From contig NC_090709.1 in the NCBI RefSeq assembly GCF_040954835.1, forward strand, positions 41,982,490 to 42,046,489: a stretch of 64,000 bases of DNA, given 5' to 3'. A model generated the notes under the pieces. It was not told the DNA's origin, did not search any database, and worked only from the letters and a program-made list of their open reading frames with translations. Source of the DNA: Lepisosteus oculatus (lineage: Eukaryota; Chordata; Actinopteri; Semionotiformes; Lepisosteidae). The position numbers and the translations under genes are program-made. Below, piece after piece: positions 40,801 to 51,649 of the stretch; positions within the stretch are counted from its first letter, which is position 1, and the number at the start of each line of letters is the position of its first letter.

Positions 40801-43800
40801 GAGACACACTGGGGGACTGTGGGGGCTGTGGTGCAGTGAGACACACTGGGGGACTGTGGGGGCTGTGGTGCAGTGAGACACACTGGGGGACTGTGGGGGC
40901 TGTGGGGGCCGTGAGGCACTGGGGGACTGTGGGGGCTGTGGTGCAGTGAGACACTGGGGACTGTGGGGGCTGTGGTGCAGTGAGACACACTGGGGGACTG
41001 TGGGGGCTGTGGTGCAGTGAGACACTGGGGGACTGTGGGGGCTGTGGTGCAGTGAGACACACTGGGGGACTGTAGGGGCTGTGGTGCAGTGAGACACTGG
41101 GGGACTGTGGGGGCTGTGAGACACTGGGGGACTGTAGGGGCTGTGGTGCAGTGACACACTGGGGGACTGTGGGGGCTGTGGTGCAGTGAGACACACTGGG
41201 GGACTGTGGGGGCTGTGAGACACTGGGGGACTGTAGGGGCTGTGGTGCAGTGACACACTGGGGGACTGTGGGGGCTGTGGTGCAGTGAGACACACTGGGG
41301 GACTGTGGGGGCTGTGAGACACTGGGGGACTGTGGGGGCTGTGGTGCAGTGAGACACACTGGGGGACTGTGGGGGCTGTGGTGCAGTGAGACACTGGGGG
41401 ACTGTGGGGGCTGTGGTGCAGTGAGACACTGGGGGACTGTGGGGGCTGTGGTGCAGTGAGACACACTGGGGGACTGTAGGGGCTGTGGTGCAGTGACACA
41501 CTGGGGGACTGTGGGGGCTGTGGTGCAGTGACACACTGGGGGACTGTGGGGGCTGTGGTGCAGTGAGACACACTGGGGGACTGTGGGGGCTGTGGTGCAG
41601 TGACACACTGGGGGACTGTAGGGGCTGTGGTGCAGTGAGACACACTGGGGGACTGTGGGGGCTGTGGTGCAGTGAGGCACTGGGGGACTGTAGGGGCTGT
41701 GGTGCAGTGACACACTGGGGGACTGTGGGGGCTGTGGTGCAGTGAGACACTGGGGGACTGTAGGGGCTGTGGTGCAGTGAGACACTGGGGGACTGTAGGG
41801 GCTGTGGTGCAGTGAGACACTGGGGGACTGTAGGGGCTGTGGTGCAGTGAGACACTGGGGGACTGTAGGGGCTGTGGTGCAGTGAGACACTGGGGGACTG
41901 TAGGGGCTGTGGTGCAGTGAGACACACTGGGGACTGTGGGGGCTGTGGTGCAGTGAGACACTGGGGGACTGTAGGGGCTGTGGTGCAGTGAGACACTGGG
42001 GGACTGTGGGGGCTGTGGTGCAGTGAGACACACTGGGGGACTGTGGGGGCTGTGGTGCAGTGAGACACTGGGGGACTGTGGGGGCTGTGGTGCAGTGAGA
42101 CACACTGGGGGACTGTAGGGGCTGTGGTGCAGTGAGACACACTGGGGGACTGTGGGGGCTGTGGTGCAGTGAGACACACTGGGGGACTGTGGGGGCTGTG
42201 GTGCAGTGAGACACTGGGGGACTGTGGGGGCTGTGGTGCAGTGAGACACTGGGGGACTGTAGGGGCTGTGGTGCAGTGAGACACACTGGGGGACTGTGGG
42301 GGCTGTGGTGCCGTGAGACACTGGGGGACTGTAGGGGCTGTGGTGCAGTGAGACACTGGGGGACTGTGGGGGCTGTGGTGCAGTGAGACACTGGGGGACT
42401 GTAGGGGCTGTGGTGCAGTGAGACACACTGGGGACTGTGGGGGCTGTGGTGCAGTGAGACACACTGGGGGACTGTGGGGGCTGTGGTGCAGTGAGACACA
42501 CTGGGGGACTGTAGGGGCTGTGGTGCAGTGAGACACTGGGGGACTGTAGGGGCTGTGGTGCAGTGACACACTGGGGGACTGTGGGGGCTGTGGTGCAGTG
42601 AGACACTGGGGGACTGTGGGGGCTGTGGTGCAGTGAGACACTGGGGGACTGTGGGGGCTGTGGTGCAGTGACACACTGGGGGACTGTGGGGGCTGTGGTG
42701 CAGTGAGACACACTGGGGGACTGTAGGGGCTGTGGTGCAGTGACACACTGGGGGACTGTGGGGGCTGTGGTGCAGTGAGACACTGGGGGACTGTGGGGGC
42801 TGTGGTGCAGTGACACACTGGGGGACTGTGGGGGCTGTGGTGCAGTGAGACACACTGGGGGACTGTAGGGGCTGTGGTGCAGTGAGACACTGGGGGACTG
42901 TGGGGGCTGTGGTGCAGTGAGACACTGGGGGACTGTGGGGGCTGTGGTGCAGTGACACACTGGGGGACTGTGGGGGCTGTGGTGCAGTGAGACACACTGG
43001 GGGACTGTAGGGGCTGTGGTGCAGTGAGACACTGGGGGACTGTAGGGGCTGTGGTGCAGTGACACACTGGGGGACTGTAGGGGCTGTGGTGCAGTGACAC
43101 ACTGGGGGACTGTGGGGGCTGTGGTGCAGTGAGACACTGGGGGACTGTGGGGGCTGTGGTGCAGTGAGACACTGGGGGACTGTGGGGGCTGTGGTGCAGT
43201 GACACACTGGGGGACTGTGGGGGCTGTGGTGCAGTGAGACACACTGGGGGACTGTGGGGGCTGTGGTGCAGTGAGACACTGGGGGACTGTAGGGGCTGTG
43301 GTGCAGTGAGACACTGGGGGACTGTAGGGGCTGTGGTGCAGTGAGACACTGGGGGACTGTGGGGGCTGTGAGACACTGGGGGACTGTGGGGGCTGTGGTG
43401 CAGTGAGACACTGGGGGACTGTGGGGGCTGTGGTGCAGTGAGACACTGGGGGACTGTGGGGGCTGTGGTGCAGTGAGACACTGGGGGACTGTGGGGGCTG
43501 TGGTGCAGTGAGACACTGGGGGACTGTGGGGGCTGTGGTGCAGTGAGACACACTGGGGGACTGTAGGGGCTGTGGTGCAGTGAGACACTGGGGGACTGTG
43601 GGGGCTGTGGTGCAGTGAGACACTGGGGGACTGTGGGGGCTGTGGTGCAGTGAGACACTGGGGGACTGTGGGGGCTGTGGTGCAGTGAGACACTGGGGGA
43701 CTGTGGGGGCTGTGGTGCAGTGACACACTGGGGGACTGTGGGGGCTGTGGTGCAGTGAGACACACTGGGGGACTGTAGGGGCTGTGGTGCAGTGACACAC

Positions 43801-44390
43801 TGGGGGACTGTAGGGGCTGTGGTGCAGTGAGACACTGGGGGACTGTAGGGGCTGTGGTGCAGTGAGACACTGGGGGACTGTGGGGGCTGTGGTGCAGTGA
43901 GACACTGGGGGACTGTGGGGGCTGTGGTGCAGTGACACACTGGGGGACTGTGGGGGCTGTGGTGCAGTGAGACACACTGGGGGACTGTGGGGGCTGTGGT
44001 GCAGTGAGACACTGGGGGACTGTAGGGGCTGTGGTGCAGTGAGACACTGGGGGACTGTAGGGGCTGTGGTGCAGTGAGACACTGGGGGACTGTGGGGGCT
44101 GTGAGACACTGGGGGACTGTGGGGGCTGTGGTGCAGTGAGACACACTGGGGGACTGTGGGGGCTGTGGTGCAGTGAGACACTGGGGGACTGTGGGGGCTG
44201 TGGTGCAGTGACACACTGGGGGACTGTAGGGGCTGTGGTGCCGTGAGACACTGGGGGACTGTGGGGGCTGTGGTGCAGTGAGACACACTGGGGGACTGTA
44301 GGGGCTGTGGTGCAGTGACACACTGGGGACTGTGGGGGCTGTGGTGCAGTGAGACACTGGGGACTGTGGTGCAGTGAGACACTGGGAGGA
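37835..44390. repeat. Giant 35/37-bp G-rich minisatellite (about 6.5 kb)
   Basis: Roughly 180 units of gagacactgggggactgtgg plus gggctgtggtgcagt, in 35-bp and 37-bp forms (an extra 'ac') with a g/a variant in 'gtgggg/gtaggg'. The plus strand carries repeated G5-N5-G5 blocks. All three minus frames stay open for about 2200 residues because the unit contains no minus-strand stop in any frame; none is a gene. Confidence 0.97.
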
Positions 44391-45169
44391 AGAGCTCAGC
44401 GTTGTCCCCATGCAGGTACTTCTCACTCCTCCCTGATGCAGCTCTGTGTGCGATTCACAGGACAGCAGTGGGGACCTCAGAGAGCAGGTGGAGTCAGAAA
44501 CTCCTGCTGGTGCACCTGACTCAATATTCTGTACAAACCAGGCAAAGAAACGACATGGAGCCCTTCTCTTGGATATTAACTGTGCTATTTAGTTGGTAAA
44601 CTGTTTTTTTCCTTGATGAATTATTTTGTGATGTGTTTGCGGTTTATTCAGTGGAATTGTACACCCTTACAGACCAGTTTATTGAATTGCTTTACTACAT
44701 ATTCACTGTGCTGGGTATTCACTATTATGTTCAGGTGGGTAGCTGGTGGGTAGCTGTGTCAGCATGCGAAGAGAACTTCCTTCTTCTTTTCAGCATGGAA
44801 TAAACCTATTACTTGTTCATTTACTATTATGGTTTGTCACTTCTGCAGTCTCTTTCCTGACAAGTTACTGGAAACTCACAGTAGTGTTTAACGGAGATTC
44901 ACTGTAATGGATAACCTCTGTACTGCTTATTCACAGTAATGTTTAATTGCTCAACTAGTCAGTTTTGTTCCTGAATCATTACTGACTTGACTCTACTGGG
45001 TATTCACCATAATTGTTCAACACTAAGCCAGTGTTTGTCTTGAATGGTTACTGTACAAGTCTGCTGTAATTGCTAGTCAATCTCTGTCCTGATGGTCTTT
45101 TTTTACTGGATATTCAGTGTACTAGATGTTTATTGTAATTGTTCATTACTAAGCTAATGATTGTCTTGA
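44391..45169. repeat. Unique DNA then degenerate repeat
   Basis: A copy of the 17830-type repeat lies at 44775-44825 (cttttcagcatggaataaac). The rest is the degenerate tactgggtattcac family. Confidence 0.55.
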
Positions 45170-47500
45170 TGAGAGCAGGAGGTGTTGGGGTATCTGCCGG
45201 GGGAGAGCAGTAGGAATTGGGGGTACCAGCTGGCTGAGAGAGTGGGGGTACTGAATTATTTGTGGAACACTGAAGAGGAAAATTTCAAGTCAAGAGGGAG
45301 GACAGACACCCCGACATCGGAGCTCTCTCCCAGTCGGTCACCAGGAGCCCCGACGCCCACATCCTCCCCCATCGGCTCCATCTCTCCGGTCGTGTCGTCT
45401 GGACGTCAGACTCCAGGATCTCAGGGAAGGTTCCCTCCTCCCAGCCTGGCTCAGGCCTGAGGAGTCTGGAAGATCTGGGAGAAGCCAACAGGAAGAAACT
45501 TCTCCTGGACCTCGACTCTGGGAGGAGCCCCAGCGCCTGGACCCCCCGAAGACTCGGGCTGACCAGGAGGGACCCTAGAGGTGTCAGAATGAGGAGGAGC
45601 CCAGTGGTGCCACAACAATGAAGGGGAGCCCAGGGGTGTCGGAACCCCCAAACAAGGTGAGGAAGGGATAAGAGAGCCTGTGGACCACACGCCTGTGTCT
45701 TTCCAGGACGGGTTACCAGAACAGCAGCTCTGGACCGGAGCAGTCGGGGCTCGGTGGAGCACAGGGAGGCTGTGGGACAGGTGGGGAGGGACTGGGAATG
45801 TAGGAGCTGCCCCCGTGTTAGGCAATGGGATCAGGCAGCCAGGGGTCCCCCCCACTCCCCATCAGCCAGGCAGGTAAGTGCAGAACAGGCGAGTCTCTCC
45901 TTCACTGGATTTCCCTCGCAGGTGATGCTGGTCTTCATCTCGAGCTGTGTACCTCGGTTCTGACGGTCCTGTCTGCTTCAGGGTCTTCCTCCTGATCTCC
46001 ATGACCGCAGCGCAGGTCTTCCCAGTGGCTGTGTGCTGTCAGCTCTTCCCAGCGGTCGTCACTGGGAGGAGACCCTCCCTGGAGTTAGAGCATCGCTAAT
46101 GTCACCTGGGTGTGTCAGGTGTGGGACGTATCGGAGTACCTTTCACTGTGGAGACGGGACAAAAACTGGGGGACTTTCAATGTCCCTTCTATCCACATCC
46201 AGAGCACACAGGGGCCGTTTCCTTGCTTTCAGGGCCACTGCGATCTGCAGAGAGCTGCCCTTCTCCTCTACACTCTACAGAGCGGGTTACCGAGCCCGGG
46301 AGCTGTCCAGGTCTGAGGTCAGTGGGCACGTCCGTTCACAACACGTCAGTATGGATGGAGAGATCAGACATAGGTTGGACTCTTTCTGCTGAATTATTTT
46401 CCTTAATTCTCCAGGATGTCCAGAGATGAACTATAGGAAGACTGGTACTGGGGTGTTGGAATGGAAGTGGGATACTCTCTTGTCCCATGTTTTCCCAAGA
46501 TGTCCAGAGGCTGCCAGTGAAGAGCCAGGTATGGATGGGAAGATAAATTGGGAGTTAGGTGCTTCCTCCCATCCCTTTTCCTAGTTTTCCAGGATATGTT
46601 GGTATTGGCATTGGACTGTGTTTTCCTTCATTTTCCAGGCTGGCCAGAGGCGGCCAGTGGAAAGACAGATATGGCTGGGAGTTGGGATGGAGGTGAGAAG
46701 CTCTCCTTCACTGGCTGTCCCTCGCAGGTGACGCTTTCCTTACATGATCGGTGCTGATCTGACCGATCTGGGATCCACAGACTCCGAGGGGACCGAGTAG
46801 GTGTCGTCTCGGGGAGACATCAAGGGTGTCCCGATCTCCTGCCTGCTGGAGCTTGTGAGGATGACGACGATGATGAAGAGCTGCGGGTGACCCCGATTCA
46901 GGCTGCTCCTTAGAGACAAGCTCCAGGTGGAGAGCCAGTGGATTCCTCCTATCAGGGCTCCAGTGGGGTGACCCTCAGGGCTGTGTCCTGACCTCCTGCT
47001 GTCTCTCGCCCACAAGATCCTGGTCAGTGTGCTGTTGACCCTACACTCTCGTACCCGAGTCCAACACCAACCTCCAGCACGAGCACAAGGTCAGGTTAGT
47101 CCTGTCACTCCTGTGTCACACTCAGGGCATGAACACACAACCCTAATGGTGAGAGAAGAGAACTGTTATAAAGTTACTAGCATTGATATTAAAGCCTAGT
47201 GAAGTATTATTGTTGAATTAACGGTCCGTGTGTCTGAGGGCAGCAGTCTGGCTCTGTAGTCTCTCTGCAGAGACCAGCTGGTCCAGCTGTCACAGCTGTG
47301 CAGCCTACAGCAGCATGTCCTGGGATGGAGGTGGGATGCTCTCCAGTCTCTCGTACTGGGAAGACGTACGTATAAAGATTGAACCCTCTCCTGTTTCCTT
47401 TTCCCTGATTTTCCAGGATGTCCAGGGGCAGACTGTGGAGAGACAAGTATGGCTGGGATAGAGGTTTGATGTTCTCTCCTATAATCTTTTCCCTGATTTT
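45170..47500. repeat. Segmental duplication, copy 1
   Basis: Matches copy 2 in two blocks: 45285-45890 with 48730-49350, and 46685-47350 with 49340-49995. Copy 1 has an extra 800 bp (45890-46685). The first block holds an 80-plus residue plus frame (SELSPSRSPGAPTPTSSPIG and SISPVVSSGRQTPGSQGRF) kept in both copies, possibly a decayed exon. Confidence 0.75.
46400..46740. repeat. Tandem repeat with 3' splice-site-like core, part 1
   Basis: Units of about 110-130 bp around ttttccaggatgtccagagg and a purine-rich part (gtgggaagacgggtatgg). Continues at 47380-47520. Confidence 0.75.
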
Positions 47501-47520
47501 TTTTTTAGGGTGTCCATAAA

Positions 47521-48600
47521 ATTTACAGTCCTGTATTTATACAGTCTAGAGACACACAGTAGAGTCACACCTGACCTGTATCTGTACAGTCCAGAGACGC
47601 GCGGTGCAGAGCAGAGACCGCTACTTCACTGTCAGGTTTAGTGTGGTTGTAGACCTGAGTATCACCAGCCATTTTGAGTTGATGTTAAACTTGATATCTG
47701 ACCAAGAATGAATGTCAATAGTTTATCATTGTTTGTCTCCAGTTCTCCTTGCAAGGCCACGTGATTCCCTGGAAAACAGACGGACATTTGGAACAGTTCA
47801 CCGGAAGTCTGCAGGTGTTGCTTAATGAAGGACAGTTTTGTACCAAAACAACTGAAAACCTGACGGAGAATTAACGAGGACACCCTTTCTGGGATATTCT
47901 CTGTATGCGTTAACCACTAAACCAGACCATCTCTTCAGTCTGCTTCCTGTATAATTAGTTTATTGGCCTGTTTACTATGCTGGGGGTTCACTGGAATGGT
48001 AGGTCACTAAACTCTTGCATCTTCACTGTACTGGATTTCTCTCTAATGGTTAGTCACTAATCCAGGCAGTCTTCCCTGAATATTTTGTTGGATATTCAGT
48101 TTACTGGATAGTAATTGTAGTGGTTAGTCACAACCGTCTTTGTCCTGAATATTCACTCGTATTCACTGTAACATAAGCAATGTAATGATTATTCTCTGTG
48201 ACTGATAGTCTCTGTACTGGAGATTCACTGTCATAGATAATTGTCTGTATTGGGAATTCACAGTAATGGTTTACAAGATATTCACTGAAATGGTAAGTCA
48301 CTACACTCGTTGGTGTCTTTGCTTATTATTTTATTAAATATTCGCTGTACAGAACGTTCACGGTGATGGTTGGACACTAAACCAGTCACTCTACTATGAA
48401 TAACTATTGGGTCTTCACTACACTGGGTGTTCAGCAATGGCTGTACAAAAAATATCAGTTTATTTCGTGAATAATTGTACTACATAGTTACTGTGCTGGG
48501 CACTCACTGGAATGTTGAGTCACTAAACCAGTGGGTCTCTGTGCTGTGTATTCACTGGAATGGTTGGTCACTAAACCAGTGGATCTCTCTGTGTTCACTG
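47521..48600. other. Unique DNA then degenerate gtattcac repeat
   Basis: 47521-47930 shows nothing recognisable. From 47930 the degenerate 'ggatattcactgt' family resumes. Confidence 0.5.
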
Positions 48601-50170
48601 GAATGGTGAGAGGAGTGGGGTACCAGCCAGGTGGGAGCTGGAGGAGTGGGGTACCAGACAGTTGAAGCCAAGGAACATTCCTGTGTGACAGTGAACACAC
48701 TCAACCGAGATCTCTGTGGGATCCTGAAGGAAGAAAAGTCGAGAGGGAGGACAGAAACCCTGACATCGGAGCTCTCTCCCAGTCGGACACCAGGAGCCCT
48801 GACGCCCACATCCTCCCCCATCGGCTCCATCTCTCCGGTCGTGTCGTCTGGACGTCGGACTCCAGGATCTCAGGGAAGGTTCCCTCCTCCCAGCCCGGCT
48901 TAGGCCTGAGGAGTTTGGAAGATCTGGGAGAAGCCAACAGGAAGAAACTCCTCCTGGACCTCGACTCTGGGAGGAGCCCAGCGCCTGGACCCCCAGAAGA
49001 CTCAGGTTGACCAGGAGGAGCCCAGGGGTATCAGAATAAGGAGTAGTCCAGGGGTGTCAGAACCCCCAAACAAGTTGGGGAAGGGGTAAGAGTCTGTAGA
49101 CATGCCTGTGTTTCTCCAGGATGGGTCACCAGAACAGCAGCTCTGGACCGCAGCAGTCAGGACTTGGTGAAGCACAGTCATGTTTATTCCCAACAGGAGC
49201 CAGGTCAGACCCTGTACCACGCAGGAGAGGGCACCCCCAGACCTGCAGTTAGAAGTCAAGAGGGTGTTCTTGACTGGTCAGCACAGGAGGGGACAGGGTA
49301 CCCCATCAGCACTGAAGGGCACGAGGCGCCAGGCAGGTGAGTGCAGACCAGGTGAGTCTCTCCTTCACTGGCTGTCCCCTCGCAGGTGACGCTGGTCTTG
49401 CATGATGGGGGCTGATCGGACCAATCTGGGATCCACAGACTCCCAGGGGACAGAGTAGGAGTCATCTCGGGGAGACATCCAGGGTGTCCCGATCTCCTTC
49501 CTGCTGGAGCCTGTGAGGATGACCATGATGATGAAGAGCTGCAGGTGACCGTGATTCAGGCTGCTCCTTGGAGATGAGCTCCAGGCAGAGAGCCAGTGGA
49601 CTCTCCCTCAGGGCTGTGTCCTGACCTCCTGCTGTCTCTCGCCCACAAGATCCTGTTCAGTGTGCTGTTGACACTTGTACCTGAGTCAAACACCAACTTC
49701 CAGCCTGAGCACAAGGTTAGGTTAGTCCTGTCACTCCTGTGTCACACTCAGGGCATGAACACACAACCCTACTAGTGAGAGAGGAGAACTGTTATAAAGT
49801 TACTAGCATTGATATTAGAGCCTGGTGAAGTATTATTGTTGAATTAACACAATCTTGAGTGAGAGGTGAGCGCTGGGCTGAATCCAGATGACGAGGCACA
49901 GAGAGACTGCAGAGCCAGACTGCTGCCCTCAGACACACGGACCAGCTGTCACAGCTGTGCAGCCTACAGCAGCGTGTCCTGGGATGGAGGTGGGATGCTC
50001 TCTCCCGTCTCTCGTTCCCCTTTTCCAATAAGTCCAGCAGCTGGAGATTGAATGTATGAAGATTTGACCCCTCTCCTGTTTTCCCTAATTTTCCAGGATG
50101 TCCAGGGGCAGACAGTGGAGAGACAAGTATGGCTGGAATAGAGGTTGGATGTTCTCTCCTATAATCTTTT
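48601..50170. repeat. Segmental duplication, copy 2
   Basis: Partner of 45170-47500 (see there). The conserved frame here is SELSPSRTPGALTPTSSPIG and SISPVVSSGRRTPGSQGRF, ending at a TAG two codons earlier than copy 1. Confidence 0.75.
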
Positions 50171-51360
50171 CTCTGATTTTCTGGGATGTCCATAAAATTG
50201 ACAGTGGGAAGACTGGTATGGAGGAGGAGTTGGAATGGAGGTTGATGCTCTGTCCTGTCTCTTTTTCCCTTATTTTCCAGGATGTCCAGAGGCTGACACG
50301 GGGGAGATGGGTGTGGATGGGAAGATGGAATGGGGATTGATGGTGTCTCCTGCTCTCTGAGCTCAAACACCAAAATGTCAGGGGTCAGAGGTCAAGATGG
50401 ACCCCAGTGCAGGGGCAGCCAGTGGGAAGACCAGTGTGGATGGAGGTTGACGCTCTGTCCTGTGTTCATTTGTGGTTTTCCAGAATGTCCAGAGGCTGAC
50501 AGTGGGGAAGACCAGTATGGATGAGGAGGTGGAATGGAGCTTGGATGCTCACTCCTGTCTCTTTTCCCTAATTTTCCGGAGGCCATAGGCTGCCAGTGGG
50601 AAGATGGGTATGAAAGAGGTGTTGGGATTGACATCGGACTGTATTTTCCTTAAATTTCCAGGCTGGCCAGTGGGAAGATGGGTATGTATGAAGATTGAAT
50701 CCTCTCCTGTACTCTTGTTCTCTAACTTTCCAGGATGTTCTGAGGAAGACAGTGGGAAGACCAGTATTGATGGGATGATGGATTGGGGGTTGGATGCTGT
50801 CTCCTGTGTTTCTTTTCCCTCATTTTCCAGGATGTCCAGAAAAGTCAGTGGGAACACCAGTGTGGATGAAGTGTTGGGATGGAGGTTGACACTCTGTCCT
50901 GTGTTCATTTCTGTAGTTTTCCAGAATGTCCTGAGGCTGACAGTGGGAAGACGGGTATGTATGAGGAGTTGGGATAGAGGTTAGCTGATCTGTTTTTTTC
51001 CCTTCTTTACCAGGAAAAGTGCAGAGGCTGATATTGTGGAAGACATGTACGTATGAAGATTGAACCCTGTCCTGAGTTCTTCTCCCTAATTTTCCAGGAT
51101 GTTCACAAGCAGACAGTCGAGAGGCAGGTGTGGTGTTGGGACTGATGCTGAGCTCTCTCTGCTGTATAATTTTCCAGGCTGACCAGAGGCGGCCAGTGGG
51201 AAGACGGGTGTTGTTGGGATAGAGATTAGATGTTCACTCCTTTAATCTTTTCCCTCATTTTCTAGGATGTCCAGAAAATTAAAACCCTCTCCCGTCTCTA
51301 TTTTCCAGGTTGTCCAGAGACTACCAGTGGGAAGACGGGTATGGCTGGGAGTTGGGATGG
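50030..51360. repeat. Tandem repeat with 3' splice-site-like core, part 2
   Basis: About eleven units of roughly 115 bp: ctcctgtctcttttccctaa, ttttccaggatgtccagagg, ctgacagtgggaagac and a purine-rich part. Each unit repeats a pyrimidine tract plus CAG. Confidence 0.85.
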
Positions 51361-51649
51361 AGGTGAGGAGCTCTTTCCCGTCTCTTTCTTCCTCCTTGTC
51401 AGTCTCTGTGACGTCTCTCTGCCTGTCTCTTGAGCTGTGTGTCTTTCTCTCAGTCCAGCTGCTTGTGCTCTGTAAAACGCTACACTTCTGCAGTATTAAA
51501 CAGGGCTTCTTGACTGTGGATTGCAGGTTCGATTCCAGAGGGGGACACAGTCATGTACCCCAGAGTGAGGTACTTTGCTCAGATAGACTGTTCTGATCAT
51601 GGTTATCAGTGGCTGTACTGTAGGGAGTGGAGTGTTTACGATGGTGTAC
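51361..51649. other. No gene recognised
   Basis: Pyrimidine-rich linker, then unique DNA; nothing identified. Confidence 0.4.

Noticed and set aside
37740-44426. Minus-strand open frames of 2165, 2183 and 2228 residues
   Set aside because: All three frames are open together because of the repeat unit; no domain, no start context, pure minisatellite.
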